From: Halomonas salinarum | Lineage (GTDB): Bacteria > Pseudomonadota > Gammaproteobacteria > Pseudomonadales > Halomonadaceae | DNA: 64,000 nucleotides | NCBI RefSeq assembly: GCF_012062845.1 | Contig: NZ_WWNB01000002.1 | Span: forward strand, 186,001-250,000 | Direction: 5' to 3' | Shown: piece after piece, positions 35,149 to 44,805 of the stretch | Layout of the letters: each line of letters opens with the position of its first letter | Position numbering within the stretch: position 1 is the stretch's first letter | Made by a program: the position numbers and the translations under genes | Notes under the pieces: generated by a model | The model's input: only the letters and a program-made list of their open reading frames with translations | Database searches by the model: none | Told to the model about the DNA's origin: nothing

Positions 35149-36772
35149 CATCGGCCTGTTTGAGCGGCAGCAGCAGACTGAAGCGTGCGCCGCCGAGACG
35201 TGGGCTATCGTCGACCATCACGCTACCGCCGTGCCAGAGCATGACCTTGTGGACAATCGACAAGCCCAGGCCATAGCCGCCGGAGCGCCGGGTGCGGCTG
35301 TCGTCGAGCCGCGCGAAGGGCTTGAAGATTTCTTCTCGCTCGCCGACCGGCACACCAGGACCGTCATCCTCGATATCCAGCCGGGCCACCTGACCGTCGT
35401 CGCCAAGACTCACCCGGACCTCACCATTGGCGTGCCGGCAGGCATTGGCGACCAGGTTCTGCAGTGCCCGCTGTAAATAGCGAGGATCGGCCACGACCTC
35501 GACAGGCGGCCCCGGCATCACGCGCAGTACCAGTTTGGCATGCAGCGGTGCGAGGGCCTCGACCACATTGTCGGCCAGCGCCCGGCAATCGATCAGCTCG
35601 GCCTCCTGCAGCACGCCCTGGGCGTGGTCATTGCCGAGCTTGGCGTAGGTCAGGATCTCGTCGATCAGACCGTCGAGTTCCTCGATGTCACCGTCGATAC
35701 CGGAGAGCTGACGCCGTACCGGCGCGCTGTCGGTCATGTCCTCGACCATCTGCACGGCAAAGCGAATACGTGCCACCGGGGTGCGCAATTCATGCGATAC
35801 CGCACGAATCATTTCCTGCTGAGCGCGCAGCAGTGACTGCACCTGGGACGCCATGCCGTTGAAGGCCATGCCGACCCGCCCCAGAAAGTCCCCGCTCTCG
35901 ACCTTGACCCGCGTGTTCAGGTGACCGCAGGCGATGCGTGTGGCGGCCTGCTCGAGGCGTGCCATACGTGACTCCACGCCTCTCACGATCAGGTAGATGA
36001 TGCCCGCCAGCACACCGAGCATGGCGACCAGCAACGACAGGGATAACGACATCGACATCGGTTCGAACGCCGCCAACGGTCCCACCTCGACCCACTGAGT
36101 ACTTCCGTCGGCGTTAGGTAGGCGCAGATAGAGTGTCATTGCCCAGCGCTGAGGTAGCAGGCGAATGACGACCTCGGTATCACGCAGCCGGGCAATCTGG
36201 GCAGGCGGGAGATCGTCGGGGGGCGTATCGGAAAGCCGTGCCTCAATCACAGGACTATTGAGACGTTCCAGGCGCTCCTGGCGAGCCTCGCCCTCGACCT
36301 CGGACAGCCACTCCCCGAGTTGGCGTGCAAGCCCCATCAGCTGCTGTTCGGAGAGACTCTCGAGTTCGGCGCGCAGCATCCAGGGTTCGCCCGGCAGCTG
36401 ACGGTATAACTGCCAGCCCTGGCCATTGAGCTCCTCGACCAGCGTGCGACCGCTCTCGAGGCTGGTGCGCTGAAAGAAATTGAGCGGGTAGTTGCGACGA
36501 TCGTGAAGACTGAGCGTCATCGACAGCTGCTCGCTCTTGCGGGCCAGCCAGACATCGCGTTGCGACAGCGGCATGGCCGCCAGCTGAAGCGAAAGCAGCG
36601 TCATCGGCGCCTCCGCCAGCTGCTCGCTGTAGTGATCGTGGCGAACCTTGTCGACCAGGGCGAACGTCGACAGGGCCAGCGCGAAGGTCAGCACCAGTGC
36701 CAGCGCCAGCCATACGTAGACCCTCAGGAAGGCACTGTCGGCCAGCGGCCTCGGCAACAGGCGGGAGAGCAC
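35135..36772 (-). CDS. rstB: Sensor histidine kinase, RstB-like
   Basis: 545 aa. A transmembrane helix (about 18-38), a long periplasmic region (about 40-240), a second helix (about 245-268) and a HAMP domain come first. Then follow HisKA with the phospho-acceptor His in VSHELRTPVARIRF, and HATPase_c with the N-box NLVANACRHA, G1 DDGPGV and G2 GYGLGLSI. Layout and the VARIRF segment match E. coli RstB. It follows the regulator gene after 2 bp on the same strand and is probably co-transcribed. Confidence 0.87.
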   Translation of the reverse strand: MLSRLLPRPLADSAFLRVYVWLALALVLTFALALSTFALVDKVRHDHYSEQLAEAPMTLLSLQLAAMPLSQRDVWLARKSEQLSMTLSLHDRRNYPLNFFQRTSLESGRTLVEELNGQGWQLYRQLPGEPWMLRAELESLSEQQLMGLARQLGEWLSEVEGEARQERLERLNSPVIEARLSDTPPDDLPPAQIARLRDTEVVIRLLPQRWAMTLYLRLPNADGSTQWVEVGPLAAFEPMSMSLSLSLLVAMLGVLAGIIYLIVRGVESRMARLEQAATRIACGHLNTRVKVESGDFLGRVGMAFNGMASQVQSLLRAQQEMIRAVSHELRTPVARIRFAVQMVEDMTDSAPVRRQLSGIDGDIEELDGLIDEILTYAKLGNDHAQGVLQEAELIDCRALADNVVEALAPLHAKLVLRVMPGPPVEVVADPRYLQRALQNLVANACRHANGEVRVSLGDDGQVARLDIEDDGPGVPVGEREEIFKPFARLDDSRTRRSGGYGLGLSIVHKVMLWHGGSVMVDDSPRLGGARFSLLLPLKQADVTPA

Positions 36773-36774
36773 CG

Positions 36775-37476
36775 TCAGCTATCCTTGACGAACAGGTAAC
36801 CCTTGCTGCGAACCGTCTTGATACGGTGCGGCTGATTCGGGTCGTCACCGACCTTGGGCCGAATACGCGATACGCGCACATCAATGGAGCGATCCTGGCC
36901 GTCGTACTTGATGCCGCGCAACTGAGAGAAGATCTCCTCCCGCGTCAGCACCCGCCCGGCATTGCTTGCCAGCAGCCACAACAGATCAAACTCGGCACTG
37001 GTTAGATCAATGCGTTCGCCGTCGAGCCAGGCCTCGCGAGTGGCGCTATCGATCTCCAGGTTATTGAAGGTCAGACGCCCTTCCCCGGTCGGCACACTGA
37101 CATCGGTGCGGCGCATCAACGCACGCATGCGGGCCAGCAGCACCCGCGGCTGTACGGGCTTGGGCACATAGTCATCGGCACCCATCTCGAGCCCCAGCAC
37201 CTGATCCATGTCATCGGTACGGGCGGTCAGCATCAGGATCGGACCGTCGTAATCTGGCCGAGCGCGCCGACATATCGACAGACCATCCTCACCGGGCAGC
37301 ATCAGATCGAGTATCACCAGATCTGGCTGCAACTCGACGATCTTGTCGACCCCTTTAGCCCCATCGGCTTCTACCGTCACGGTGAAGCCGTTGGCCTCAA
37401 GATAGTCTCGCGTGAGCTCCGCGAGCCGCTCGTCGTCCTCGATGATCAGGACATGATCGTGGTCATTGCTTAGCAC
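36775..37476 (-). CDS. rstA: OmpR-family response regulator, RstA-like
   Basis: A 233-aa regulator. The receiver domain has the acidic pair EDDER, the phospho-acceptor Asp in LVILDLMLPG, Thr in MLTART and Lys in DYVPKPV. The C-terminal winged helix includes TSAEFDLLWLLASNAGRVLTRE and the RstA-like RGIKYDGQDRSIDVRVSRIR. It is the first gene of the rstA-rstB pair and divergent from nrdA. The stimulus is not evident. Confidence 0.9.
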   Translation of the reverse strand: MLSNDHDHVLIIEDDERLAELTRDYLEANGFTVTVEADGAKGVDKIVELQPDLVILDLMLPGEDGLSICRRARPDYDGPILMLTARTDDMDQVLGLEMGADDYVPKPVQPRVLLARMRALMRRTDVSVPTGEGRLTFNNLEIDSATREAWLDGERIDLTSAEFDLLWLLASNAGRVLTREEIFSQLRGIKYDGQDRSIDVRVSRIRPKVGDDPNQPHRIKTVRSKGYLFVKDS

Positions 37477-37680
37477 GCTCTCGCTCGCTCCTCATTGACG
37501 TCCGGTGACGGTCATTGTCATTCGATAATGTATATCAGGCCCATGGTACCGCAGCCAATGCCATTTTTGGCTGTCTATGAGCCTGATTGGATAATGAATA
37601 ATATCTAATGTTAACGCCAGCAACCGCTCTGGGATGCGGACTTCAACGCAGCACGTTTTCTCTCCCAATTCAGGCACAAG

Positions 37681-37700
37681 ATACCCACAGGTTATCCACT
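37681..37700 (+). promoter_or_regulatory. Tandem DnaA-box-like sites upstream of nrdA
   Basis: ATACCCACA (7 of 9) and TTATCCACT (8 of 9) match the DnaA consensus TTATNCACA in the same orientation, 11 bp apart. In E. coli, DnaA binds the nrdAB promoter and ties dNTP synthesis to replication initiation, so the position is meaningful. Confidence 0.55.
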
Positions 37701-37716
37701 TGATGAAAGCTCTCGA

Positions 37717-37763
37717 GCACACTATCTTGTGCTGCATATTGGAAACGACACAAGATGGTGTGC
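37717..37763 (+). promoter_or_regulatory. Paired NrdR boxes upstream of nrdA
   Basis: GCACACTATCTTGTGC (37717-37732) and ACACAAGATGGTGTGC (37748-37763) are near-palindromic NrdR boxes. Their centres are 31 bp apart, about three helical turns, the spacing required for repression by the NrdR repressor. They lie about 150-195 bp before the nrdA start. Confidence 0.85.
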
Positions 37764-37912
37764 ACCTAGCAATTCAGAGCACCACTGTCAAACTACGCTG
37801 TCCAATCAGTGTGGCCCCCGGTTTTGCCCAGTGTTGAGCGTTGTTCAGGCCACCTTGTTCAACCTCCTGGGTTCCTCTCATCCATCACTTACCGCTAGGA
37901 AGACACGGCGCC

Positions 37913-40822
37913 ATGGATACAACGCTCTCCCCCGGCAACTCGTCCGTCAACGTGACCGCCCCTCAGCAACTGCGGGTGATCAAGCGCAACGGCGATGTCG
38001 CCCCCTTCGATGCCAGCAAGATCGCTGTCGCCATGTCCAAGGCGTTTATCGCTGTGGAAGGCGACAACGCCGAGGCCTCTTCGCGCATCCGCGATTTCGT
38101 GACCCAGGCCTCAGATGCCATTTGCGACGCCTTCCTGCGTCGCATGCCCGACGGCGGCACCCTGCACATCGAAGACATCCAGGACCAGGTCGAACTGGCG
38201 CTGATGCGTGCCGGTGAGCAGAAGGTCGCCCGCGCCTATGTCCTGTACCGCGAAGAGCATGCCCGGGCCCGTGCCGCTGCCGGCGGCGATATAGAGAAAC
38301 CCCATCCGAGCCTCAACGTGACCCTGCCTGATGGCAGTGTACGTCCGCTGGATCTTGGCCGCATCGAAACCCTGGTCTATGAAGCCTGCTCGGATCTCCC
38401 CAATACCGAGCCGCAGAAGATCGTCGATGATTCGGTGCGTAACCTCTATGACGGTGTAAGCAGCGACGGCGTCTCCCAGGCGTTGACCATGACCGCCCGC
38501 ACGCTGGTCGAGAAGGACCCGAGCTACACCTACGTCACCGCTCGCCTACTGCAGGACAGCATCCGCCGCGAAGCACTTTCCTTCCTGGGTGTGGCCGAGG
38601 AAGCCACCTATGGCGACATGGCCGAGCTCTATGCGCCGGCCTTCAAGGCCTATATCGCGCGCGGCATCGAATTTGAGCAGCTCGACGAAGCGCTGGCTGA
38701 TTTCGACCTGGATCGCCTCGGTGCGGCACTCGACCATACCCGCGACAACGCCTTCACCTATCTGGGCCTGCAGACCCTCTACGACCGCTACTTCATCCAC
38801 CGTGACGAGGTACGTTACGAGCTGCCCCAGGTGATGTTCATGCGCGTCGCCATGGGCCTTGCGCTCAACGAAGACGACCGCGAAGCGCGGGCCATCGAGT
38901 TCTACGAGCTGCTCTCAAGCTTCGACTACATGGCTTCCACGCCAACCCTGTTCAACTCCGGCACTCAGCGCAGTCAGCTTTCCAGCTGCTACCTGACCAC
39001 CGTGCCCGACAACCTGGACGGCATCTACGGCGCGATCCGCGATAACGCCATGCTCTCCAAGTGGGCCGGCGGTCTCGGCAATGATTGGACGCCAGTTCGC
39101 GCACTGGGTTCCTACATCAAGGGCACCAACGGCAAATCTCAGGGCGTCGTGCCCTTCCTCAAGGTGGTCAATGACACCGCCGTTGCCGTCAATCAGGGTG
39201 GCAAGCGCAAGGGCGCGGTCTGTGCCTACCTCGAGTCCTGGCACCTGGACGTCGAGGAATTCCTCGAACTGCGCAAGAATACCGGTGACGATCGTCGCCG
39301 CACCCACGACATGAACACCGCCAACTGGGTGCCGGACCTGTTCATGAAGCGCGTCTTCGACGATCAGGAATGGACGCTGTTCTCACCGGCCACCTGCCCG
39401 GACCTGCACGACCTATACGGCGCCGCCTTCGAGAAGCGCTATCAGGAATACGAAGAGATGACCCGCAACGGTCAGCTCAAGCTCTTCAAGCGGGTCAAGG
39501 CCAAGGACCTGTGGCGCAAGATGCTGTCGATGCTGTTCGAAACAGGCCATCCGTGGATCACCTTCAAGGATCCGTGCAACCTGAGAAGCCCGCAGCAGCA
39601 TGCCGGCGTCGTGCACAGCTCCAACCTGTGCACCGAGATCACCCTGAACACCAGCGTCGACGAGATCGCGGTGTGCAACCTGGGCTCGGTCAACCTCGCG
39701 CAGCATATGACCGACGGCAAGCTCGATGACGAGAAACTGAAGAAGACCGTGCGCACCGCCGTGCGGATGCTCGATAACGTCATCGACATCAACTACTACG
39801 CAGTGCCGCAGGCCAAGAACTCGAACTTCAAGCACCGTCCGGTGGGGCTTGGCATCATGGGCTTCCAGGATGCGCTGTACGCCCATGGCATCGCCTACGC
39901 GTCCCAGGACGCCGTCGAGTTCGCCGACCACTCCATGGAGCTGGTCAGTTATCACGCCATCGAGGCCTCTTCTGACCTCGCCGCCGAGCGTGGCCAGTAC
40001 CAGAGCTATGAAGGCTCGCTGTGGAGCCAGGGCGTGCTGCCGATCGACTCCATCGAGAAGCTCAAGCAGGAGCGCGGCGAGAAGTACATCGAGGTCGACA
40101 CCTCCATGACCCAAGACTGGGACCGCATCCGCCAGAAGCTGGCTGACCAGGGCATGCGCAACTCCAACGTCATGGCCATCGCCCCGACCGCGACCATCTC
40201 CAACATCTGTGGCGTGTCGCAGTCGATCGAGCCGACGTACCAGAACCTGTTCGTGAAATCGAACCTGTCCGGCGAGTTCACGGTGGTCAACTCCTACATG
40301 GTCAATGACCTCAAGGAACGCGACCTGTGGGACGAGGTGATGATCAACGACCTCAAGTACTACGATGGCAGCGTACAGCCGATCGACCGTGTGCCGGCCG
40401 ATCTCAAGGCCCGCTACGCCACCGCCTTCGAGGTCGAGCCCAAGTGGCTGGTGGAAGCCGCTTCGCGTCGCCAGAAGTGGATCGATCAGGCGCAGTCGCT
40501 GAACCTCTACATCCAGGGCGTATCCGGCAAGAAACTCGATGTGACCTATCGCATGGCCTGGTTCCGCGGTCTCAAGACCACCTACTACCTGCGTGCGCTG
40601 GGTGCCACCTCGGTCGAGAAGTCCACCGTCGATCGCGGCAACCTCAACGCCGTCGGCAACGGTAGCGAGCCGTCGCCACAGCCCGAGGCGGCGCCGGCGC
40701 CGTCCGCTCCTCAACCGGAAGCACGCGGCGTCGACGACTTCCTGAGCGGCAAGAGCGGCAGCGGTTCGCGTGCCCCGACCGCCGGCGAGATCGATGAACT
40801 GGGCTGCGAGGCCTGCCAGTAA
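37913..40822 (+). CDS. nrdA: Class Ia ribonucleoside-diphosphate reductase, alpha subunit
   Basis: A 969-aa large subunit that reduces ribonucleoside diphosphates in the cytosol. Two consecutive ATP-cone domains are visible: RVIKRNGDVAPFDASKIAVA (about 20-39), and a second starting NVTLPDGSVRPLDLGRIETL (about 134). The active-site cysteines lie in TQRSQLSSCYL and SSNLCTEITLN. The redox-shuttle pair ends the protein (GCEACQ). The double cone matches the pseudomonad-type enzyme. ATG is chosen over an upstream frame. Paired NrdR and DnaA-like sites precede it; nrdB follows after 94 bp. Confidence 0.95.
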   Translation: MDTTLSPGNSSVNVTAPQQLRVIKRNGDVAPFDASKIAVAMSKAFIAVEGDNAEASSRIRDFVTQASDAICDAFLRRMPDGGTLHIEDIQDQVELALMRAGEQKVARAYVLYREEHARARAAAGGDIEKPHPSLNVTLPDGSVRPLDLGRIETLVYEACSDLPNTEPQKIVDDSVRNLYDGVSSDGVSQALTMTARTLVEKDPSYTYVTARLLQDSIRREALSFLGVAEEATYGDMAELYAPAFKAYIARGIEFEQLDEALADFDLDRLGAALDHTRDNAFTYLGLQTLYDRYFIHRDEVRYELPQVMFMRVAMGLALNEDDREARAIEFYELLSSFDYMASTPTLFNSGTQRSQLSSCYLTTVPDNLDGIYGAIRDNAMLSKWAGGLGNDWTPVRALGSYIKGTNGKSQGVVPFLKVVNDTAVAVNQGGKRKGAVCAYLESWHLDVEEFLELRKNTGDDRRRTHDMNTANWVPDLFMKRVFDDQEWTLFSPATCPDLHDLYGAAFEKRYQEYEEMTRNGQLKLFKRVKAKDLWRKMLSMLFETGHPWITFKDPCNLRSPQQHAGVVHSSNLCTEITLNTSVDEIAVCNLGSVNLAQHMTDGKLDDEKLKKTVRTAVRMLDNVIDINYYAVPQAKNSNFKHRPVGLGIMGFQDALYAHGIAYASQDAVEFADHSMELVSYHAIEASSDLAAERGQYQSYEGSLWSQGVLPIDSIEKLKQERGEKYIEVDTSMTQDWDRIRQKLADQGMRNSNVMAIAPTATISNICGVSQSIEPTYQNLFVKSNLSGEFTVVNSYMVNDLKERDLWDEVMINDLKYYDGSVQPIDRVPADLKARYATAFEVEPKWLVEAASRRQKWIDQAQSLNLYIQGVSGKKLDVTYRMAWFRGLKTTYYLRALGATSVEKSTVDRGNLNAVGNGSEPSPQPEAAPAPSAPQPEARGVDDFLSGKSGSGSRAPTAGEIDELGCEACQ

Positions 40823-40916
40823 CGGCGCGCCCCGCGACGCCAAGTGTCATTAACATTCAAGACCGGAAGGCCTACATAGCCGCCTTCCGGCCCCACGACA
40901 CATAGAGGAAGACGAG

Positions 40917-42170
40917 ATGCTGAACTGGGACGAATTTCACGAAGACGATACCGCGGTCGCCGAGCAGCCGAGCGAAGCCACGGCCGCGCCGGCGCCGGCT
41001 CCTACGCCCAGCGCTGAAGCGCCCACCCCGGAAGCCGTGGCGGAGAGCGCAGGCGCCTACCAGATCGCCGAGCAGGAACGCCAGGCGCGCGCCAAGCAGT
41101 CCCTCGAGGAGCTCGACGTGGCCGCCGGCCTCGAGGAACTCGAGATGGGCGCCAAGCGCATCGAGGTCGACCAGAAGCGCATGATCAACGCCCGCGCCGA
41201 CCTCAACCAGCTGGTGCCCTTCAAGTACGAGTGGGCGTGGCAGAAGTACCTGGATGGCAGCGCCAACCACTGGATGCCTCAGGAAGTGAACATGAACGCC
41301 GACATCGCGCTGTGGAAGAGCTCAGACGGCCTCACCGCCGACGAGCGTCGCATCGTCGAGCGCAGCCTGGGCTACTTCTCCACCGCCGATTCGCTGGTCG
41401 CCAATAACCTGGTGCTGGCAGTCTATCGCCTGATCACCAACCCCGAGTGCCGCCAGTACCTGCTGCGTCAGGCCTTCGAGGAAGCGATCCACACCCACGC
41501 CTATCAGTACTGCGTGGAGTCACTGGGCATGGATGAAGGCGAAGTCTTCAACATGTACCGCGAGGTGCCCTCCGTCGCCGCCAAGTCTGCCTGGAGCCTC
41601 AAGCACACCCAGTCGCTGTCGCGCCCGGACTTCAACACCGGCACCCCGGAGACCGACCAGGAACTGCTGCGCAACCTGATCGCCTTCTACTGCGTGACCG
41701 AAGGCATCTTCTTCTACTGCGGCTTCAGCCAGATCCTGTCCATGGGCCGTCGCAACAAGATGACCGGTGTCGCCGAGCAGTTCCAGTACATCCTGCGCGA
41801 CGAGTCGATGCACCTGAACTTCGGCGTCGACATGATCAACCAGATCAAGATCGAGAACCCGAACCTGTGGACGCCGGAGTTCCAGGACGAGGTCACCCAG
41901 ATGATCCTCGAGGGTACCGAGCTCGAGATCGCCTACGCGCGTGACACCATGCCCCGCGGCGTACTGGGCATGAACGCAGCGATCATGGAGGAGTACCTCC
42001 ATTTCATCTGCAACCGTCGCCTCGCACAGATCGGCTTGAAGGAGCAGTTCCCGGGTGCCAAGAACCCCTTCCCGTGGATGAGCGAGATCATCGACCTGCG
42101 CAAGGAGAAGAACTTCTTCGAGACCCGCGTGACCGAGTATCAGGTCGGCGGCGCGCTGAGCTGGGACTGA
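40917..42170 (+). CDS. nrdB: Class Ia ribonucleoside-diphosphate reductase, beta subunit
   Basis: A 417-aa di-iron/tyrosyl-radical subunit. The iron ligands appear in the helices [43 protein letters not shown] and [13 protein letters not shown]; the HTHAYQY helix carries the candidate radical Tyr region. The C-terminus ([17 protein letters not shown]) is the tail that docks into NrdA. Residues about 15-47 are an Ala/Pro/Glu-rich linker that shorter NrdB proteins lack. It forms an operon with nrdA and is closed by a terminator. Confidence 0.95.
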   Translation: MLNWDEFHEDDTAVAEQPSEATAAPAPAPTPSAEAPTPEAVAESAGAYQIAEQERQARAKQSLEELDVAAGLEELEMGAKRIEVDQKRMINARADLNQLVPFKYEWAWQKYLDGSANHWMPQEVNMNADIALWKSSDGLTADERRIVERSLGYFSTADSLVANNLVLAVYRLITNPECRQYLLRQAFEEAIHTHAYQYCVESLGMDEGEVFNMYREVPSVAAKSAWSLKHTQSLSRPDFNTGTPETDQELLRNLIAFYCVTEGIFFYCGFSQILSMGRRNKMTGVAEQFQYILRDESMHLNFGVDMINQIKIENPNLWTPEFQDEVTQMILEGTELEIAYARDTMPRGVLGMNAAIMEEYLHFICNRRLAQIGLKEQFPGAKNPFPWMSEIIDLRKEKNFFETRVTEYQVGGALSWD

Positions 42171-42204
42171 GTTCGCCACACGCATGGCGTAACGTCTGTT
42201 GCAC

Positions 42205-42235
42205 GAAACACCCGCCAGCCGGCGGGTGTTTTTTG
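42205..42235 (+). terminator. Intrinsic terminator after nrdB
   Basis: A perfect 10-bp stem (AACACCCGCC / GGCGGGTGTT) with loop AGCC is followed by TTTT. Confidence 0.93.
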
Positions 42236-42364
42236 TCGGCCATATCCGCTGATCAATAGATGCCACCAGCGTCATGCTGTCAATCGCCATGGCCATGACG
42301 GCCGAGTCTCCCCCATCGACACCTGAATGACCCCGAGCGTCCCCACCTTGTCGGCAAGGGTTGC

Positions 42365-42396
42365 TTGACCCTTGTGTGGCACAAAGGTTCTAGGAT
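42365..42396 (+). promoter_or_regulatory. MerR-type promoter with 20-bp spacer
   Basis: TTGACC and TAGGAT are separated by 20 bp. Across the spacer lies the dyad ACCCTTGTG-TGG-CACAAAGGT (8 of 9 paired). Overlong spacers carrying a central dyad are the hallmark of promoters activated by MerR-family regulators such as CueR, ZntR or SoxR. No MerR gene is seen in the window. Confidence 0.68.
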
Positions 42397-42456
42397 GAAG
42401 GCATCAGGCTGAAGACAACCGGATTCGGCCTCCCTCTAGCGACTACGAGGAGATTG

Positions 42457-43236
42457 ATGCCTATGAGTACCAGCCCTTCAACCTCGCCTTCACAACACGA
42501 GACGGCACGCGTGTACCGCATGAAAACGGACAAGCATCTCTGTCCGTTCGGCCTGAAGACCGTGGACCTTCTCAAGCGCAAGGGCTACCGGGTCGACGAT
42601 CACACGCTCGAATCGCGCGAGGCCATCGAGGACTTCAAGCAGGAAGCCGATGTCGACACCACCCCGCAGGTCTATATCGGTGAAAAGCGCGTGGGTGGCT
42701 ATGAGGAAGTGCGCGAGTATCTGGGCTTGAGTGTGCCCGGCGAGAAGGAAACCACCTATCAGCCGGTCATTGCCATCTTCGCGACATCACTGCTGATCGG
42801 GCTGGCAGTGAGCTGGACGGCGAGCGACACCCTCATTTCAGTGCGCATGCTGGAGTATGCGATTGCCACTGCCATGACCCTGCTGGGGCTTCAGAAGCTG
42901 CAGGACATCGAAAGCTTCAGCACCATGTTCCTGAACTATGACCTGCTCGCCCAGCGCCATGTGCCCTATGGCTACCTCTACCCGTTCGCCGAGACCCTGG
43001 CGGGTATCCTGATGCTGGCAGGCGCCTTGATCTGGCTCGCCGCCCCCTTGGCGCTGTTTATCGGCACGGTGGGCGCCATCTCGGTGTTCAAGGCCGTCTA
43101 TATCGACAAGCGCGAGCTGAAGTGTGCCTGTGTGGGAGGCAACAGCAACGTGCCGCTGGGCTTCGTCTCATTGACCGAAAACCTGATCATGCTGGCCATG
43201 GGGCTCTGGATGCCGTTGAAGCTGTTGATCCTCTAA
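42457..43236 (+). CDS. Glutaredoxin-MauE-type membrane fusion protein
   Basis: 259 aa in two parts. Residues about 15-95 form a glutaredoxin-like domain; the redox site is reduced to CPFG (one Cys), and TTPQVYIGEKRVGGYEEVREYL is the glutathione-binding half. Residues about 105-255 carry four hydrophobic segments of MauE/DoxX type, with YPFAETLAGILMLAG, and the CACVGGNSNVPLG loop supplying a Cys pair facing the membrane surface. This suggests electron or thiol transfer across the inner membrane. ATG follows GAGGAG; the promoter is of MerR type. Confidence 0.82.
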   Translation: MPMSTSPSTSPSQHETARVYRMKTDKHLCPFGLKTVDLLKRKGYRVDDHTLESREAIEDFKQEADVDTTPQVYIGEKRVGGYEEVREYLGLSVPGEKETTYQPVIAIFATSLLIGLAVSWTASDTLISVRMLEYAIATAMTLLGLQKLQDIESFSTMFLNYDLLAQRHVPYGYLYPFAETLAGILMLAGALIWLAAPLALFIGTVGAISVFKAVYIDKRELKCACVGGNSNVPLGFVSLTENLIMLAMGLWMPLKLLIL

Positions 43237-43343
43237 TGACCGGCCACCCCCTCATGGCCATGGGAAAGGCGTCCCCCTCCGGCCCGCCTCGGTGGAGCGC
43301 TGAGGCACCGCCCCGGGCGCCTGGCGGGCGAGCACCACGCCCA

Positions 43344-44015
43344 CTAGCCGTGCCGCCCGTCGACGGGCGGGGGCCGCTGCCGCCAGGCGAGCATCAGGAC
43401 CAGCCCTGCCAGCATCCCCGCCAGGTGGGCGAAGTGAGCCACGCCCTGGCGGGTGCCGGAGATGCCGAACCACAGCTCGACCAGCCCGATGACGATCACG
43501 AAGTACTTGGCCTTCATCGGAATCGGCGGGATCAGCAGCAGGATGTACTGGTTCGGATAGCGCATGCCGAAGGCCAGCAGCAGCGCGTAAACGCCGCCCG
43601 AGGCCCCCACCGTGGGAGCGAAGTCCCCCGCCGACACCACCACCAGCTGCACCGCCCCCGCCGCCAGCACGCAGAGGACGTAATAGGCGGCGAAACGCCG
43701 ACTGCCCCAGTCACGCTCCAGGGGACTGCCGAACATCCACAACACGAACATGTTGATGGCCAGGTGGAAGAAGCTGCCGTGGAGGAAGGCATAGCTGAGC
43801 AGCTGCCAGAGGTGAAACTCGCCCGGCGGCATGTCGAGGAGCAATGGGAGGGTCGCTGGGGCGTCCCCCAGTGGCCAGAGCGCGAAGTGCTGGAACATGG
43901 GCCGCGGCAGGATCAGCTCGACCAGGAAGATCAGGCCATTCACCAGCAACAGCAGGCCGACCACGGATATTCCCTGAGGTCGACCTACCTCGCGATGCTC
44001 GCTATCACGCACCAT
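43344..44015 (-). CDS. Rhomboid-family intramembrane serine protease
   Basis: 223 aa with six hydrophobic segments. The catalytic dyad is visible: Ser in GASGGVYALL (about residue 141) and His in VAHFAHLAGM (about 194). The HGSFFHLAINMFVLWMFG segment (about 79-96) is the oxyanion-hole His/Asn helix. Substrates are unknown. It is the first gene of a very GC-rich, rearranged stretch. Confidence 0.9.
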   Translation of the reverse strand: MVRDSEHREVGRPQGISVVGLLLLVNGLIFLVELILPRPMFQHFALWPLGDAPATLPLLLDMPPGEFHLWQLLSYAFLHGSFFHLAINMFVLWMFGSPLERDWGSRRFAAYYVLCVLAAGAVQLVVVSAGDFAPTVGASGGVYALLLAFGMRYPNQYILLLIPPIPMKAKYFVIVIGLVELWFGISGTRQGVAHFAHLAGMLAGLVLMLAWRQRPPPVDGRHG

Positions 44016-44169
44016 CCTATCCTCCCGCCCACCAGTCGGCTCCTCTCAGGGTGGACACTGGGCCTCCCTTCGCGCAACCGCTCTTCGCAGCGACGCGCGA
44101 CGGACCGCTGCCACCGCCCACCAGAAGGCAGCAGGGCCGAGACTCGCGCCGCTTCATGGCGGCCCCGCC

Positions 44170-44534
44170 TCGATGGCGTGGCCCTGGGCCTGCTGGCCAC
44201 CCGCGCCAATTTCGGCTTCATGGTGCTGCTGGGCATCTACAGCCTGGCCGGCATCATCATCAACAACGCCATCGTGCTGATCGACCGTATCGACATCGAG
44301 CGGGCCGATCCCGCGCTGTCCGGGCGCGACGCCGTGATCAAGGCCTCGGCCCGGCGCCTGCGGCCGATCCTGATGTCGGCGATCACCACCATCCTCGGCT
44401 TCCTGCCGCTGATCCTCGGCCGCGACCCGCTGCTGCGCCGCCTCGGCATGGCGGCCTTCGACGAGGCGACCCTGGTCGAGATCGAGGCGGTGGTCGAGGC
44501 CCACCTGCGGCGCTATGCCGCCCCGGAGGAGTGA
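44170..44534 (+). pseudogene. Broken RND efflux transporter gene (C-terminal fragment)
   Basis: About 90 residues match the transmembrane end of an AcrB-type pump: GVALGLLATRANFGFMVLLG, IIINNAIVLIDRIDIE and RPILMSAITTILGFLPLILG. Nothing upstream encodes the other 900 or more residues. After GRDPLL the expected final helices are replaced by an unrelated 29-residue tail (GMAAFDEATLVEIEAVVEAH and on), so both ends are deletion joints. The reading frame is open but no start is credible. Confidence 0.78.
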
Positions 44535-44544
44535 GGAGCTCACC

Positions 44545-44751
44545 ATGCGTCAGCCCATCGTCGGCTATCACCGCGACGAGGAAGGCCACTGGGTGGCCGA
44601 ACTGGCCTGCGGGCACCAGCAGCACGTGCGCCACCAGCCACCCTGGGTCGAGCGCCCCTGGGTGACCACCGCGGAAGGCCGGCGCTCGCGCCTGGGCCTT
44701 CCGCTCGAGTGCGTGAAGTGCGAGCGGGGCGAGCCCCGGGACCTGCCCTGA
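44545..44751 (+). CDS. DUF3565 domain protein
   Basis: A 68-aa small protein that is almost entirely the DUF3565 domain (QPIVGYHRDEEGHWVAELAC, GHQQHVRHQPPWVERPWV) with three Cys and several His suggesting metal binding (CGH...CVKCE). Function unknown. ATG follows GAGGAG and is 10 bp after the RND remnant. Confidence 0.85.
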   Translation: MRQPIVGYHRDEEGHWVAELACGHQQHVRHQPPWVERPWVTTAEGRRSRLGLPLECVKCERGEPRDLP

Positions 44752-44805
44752 CGCCCGCCCCGATCCGCTAGACTGAGGGACAGGCCGCCACCGGAGCCAC
44801 TCGCC

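Noticed and set aside
39413..40843. 476-codon open frame antisense to nrdA
   Set aside because: nrdA is fully conserved on the opposite strand; the antisense product has no recognisable features.
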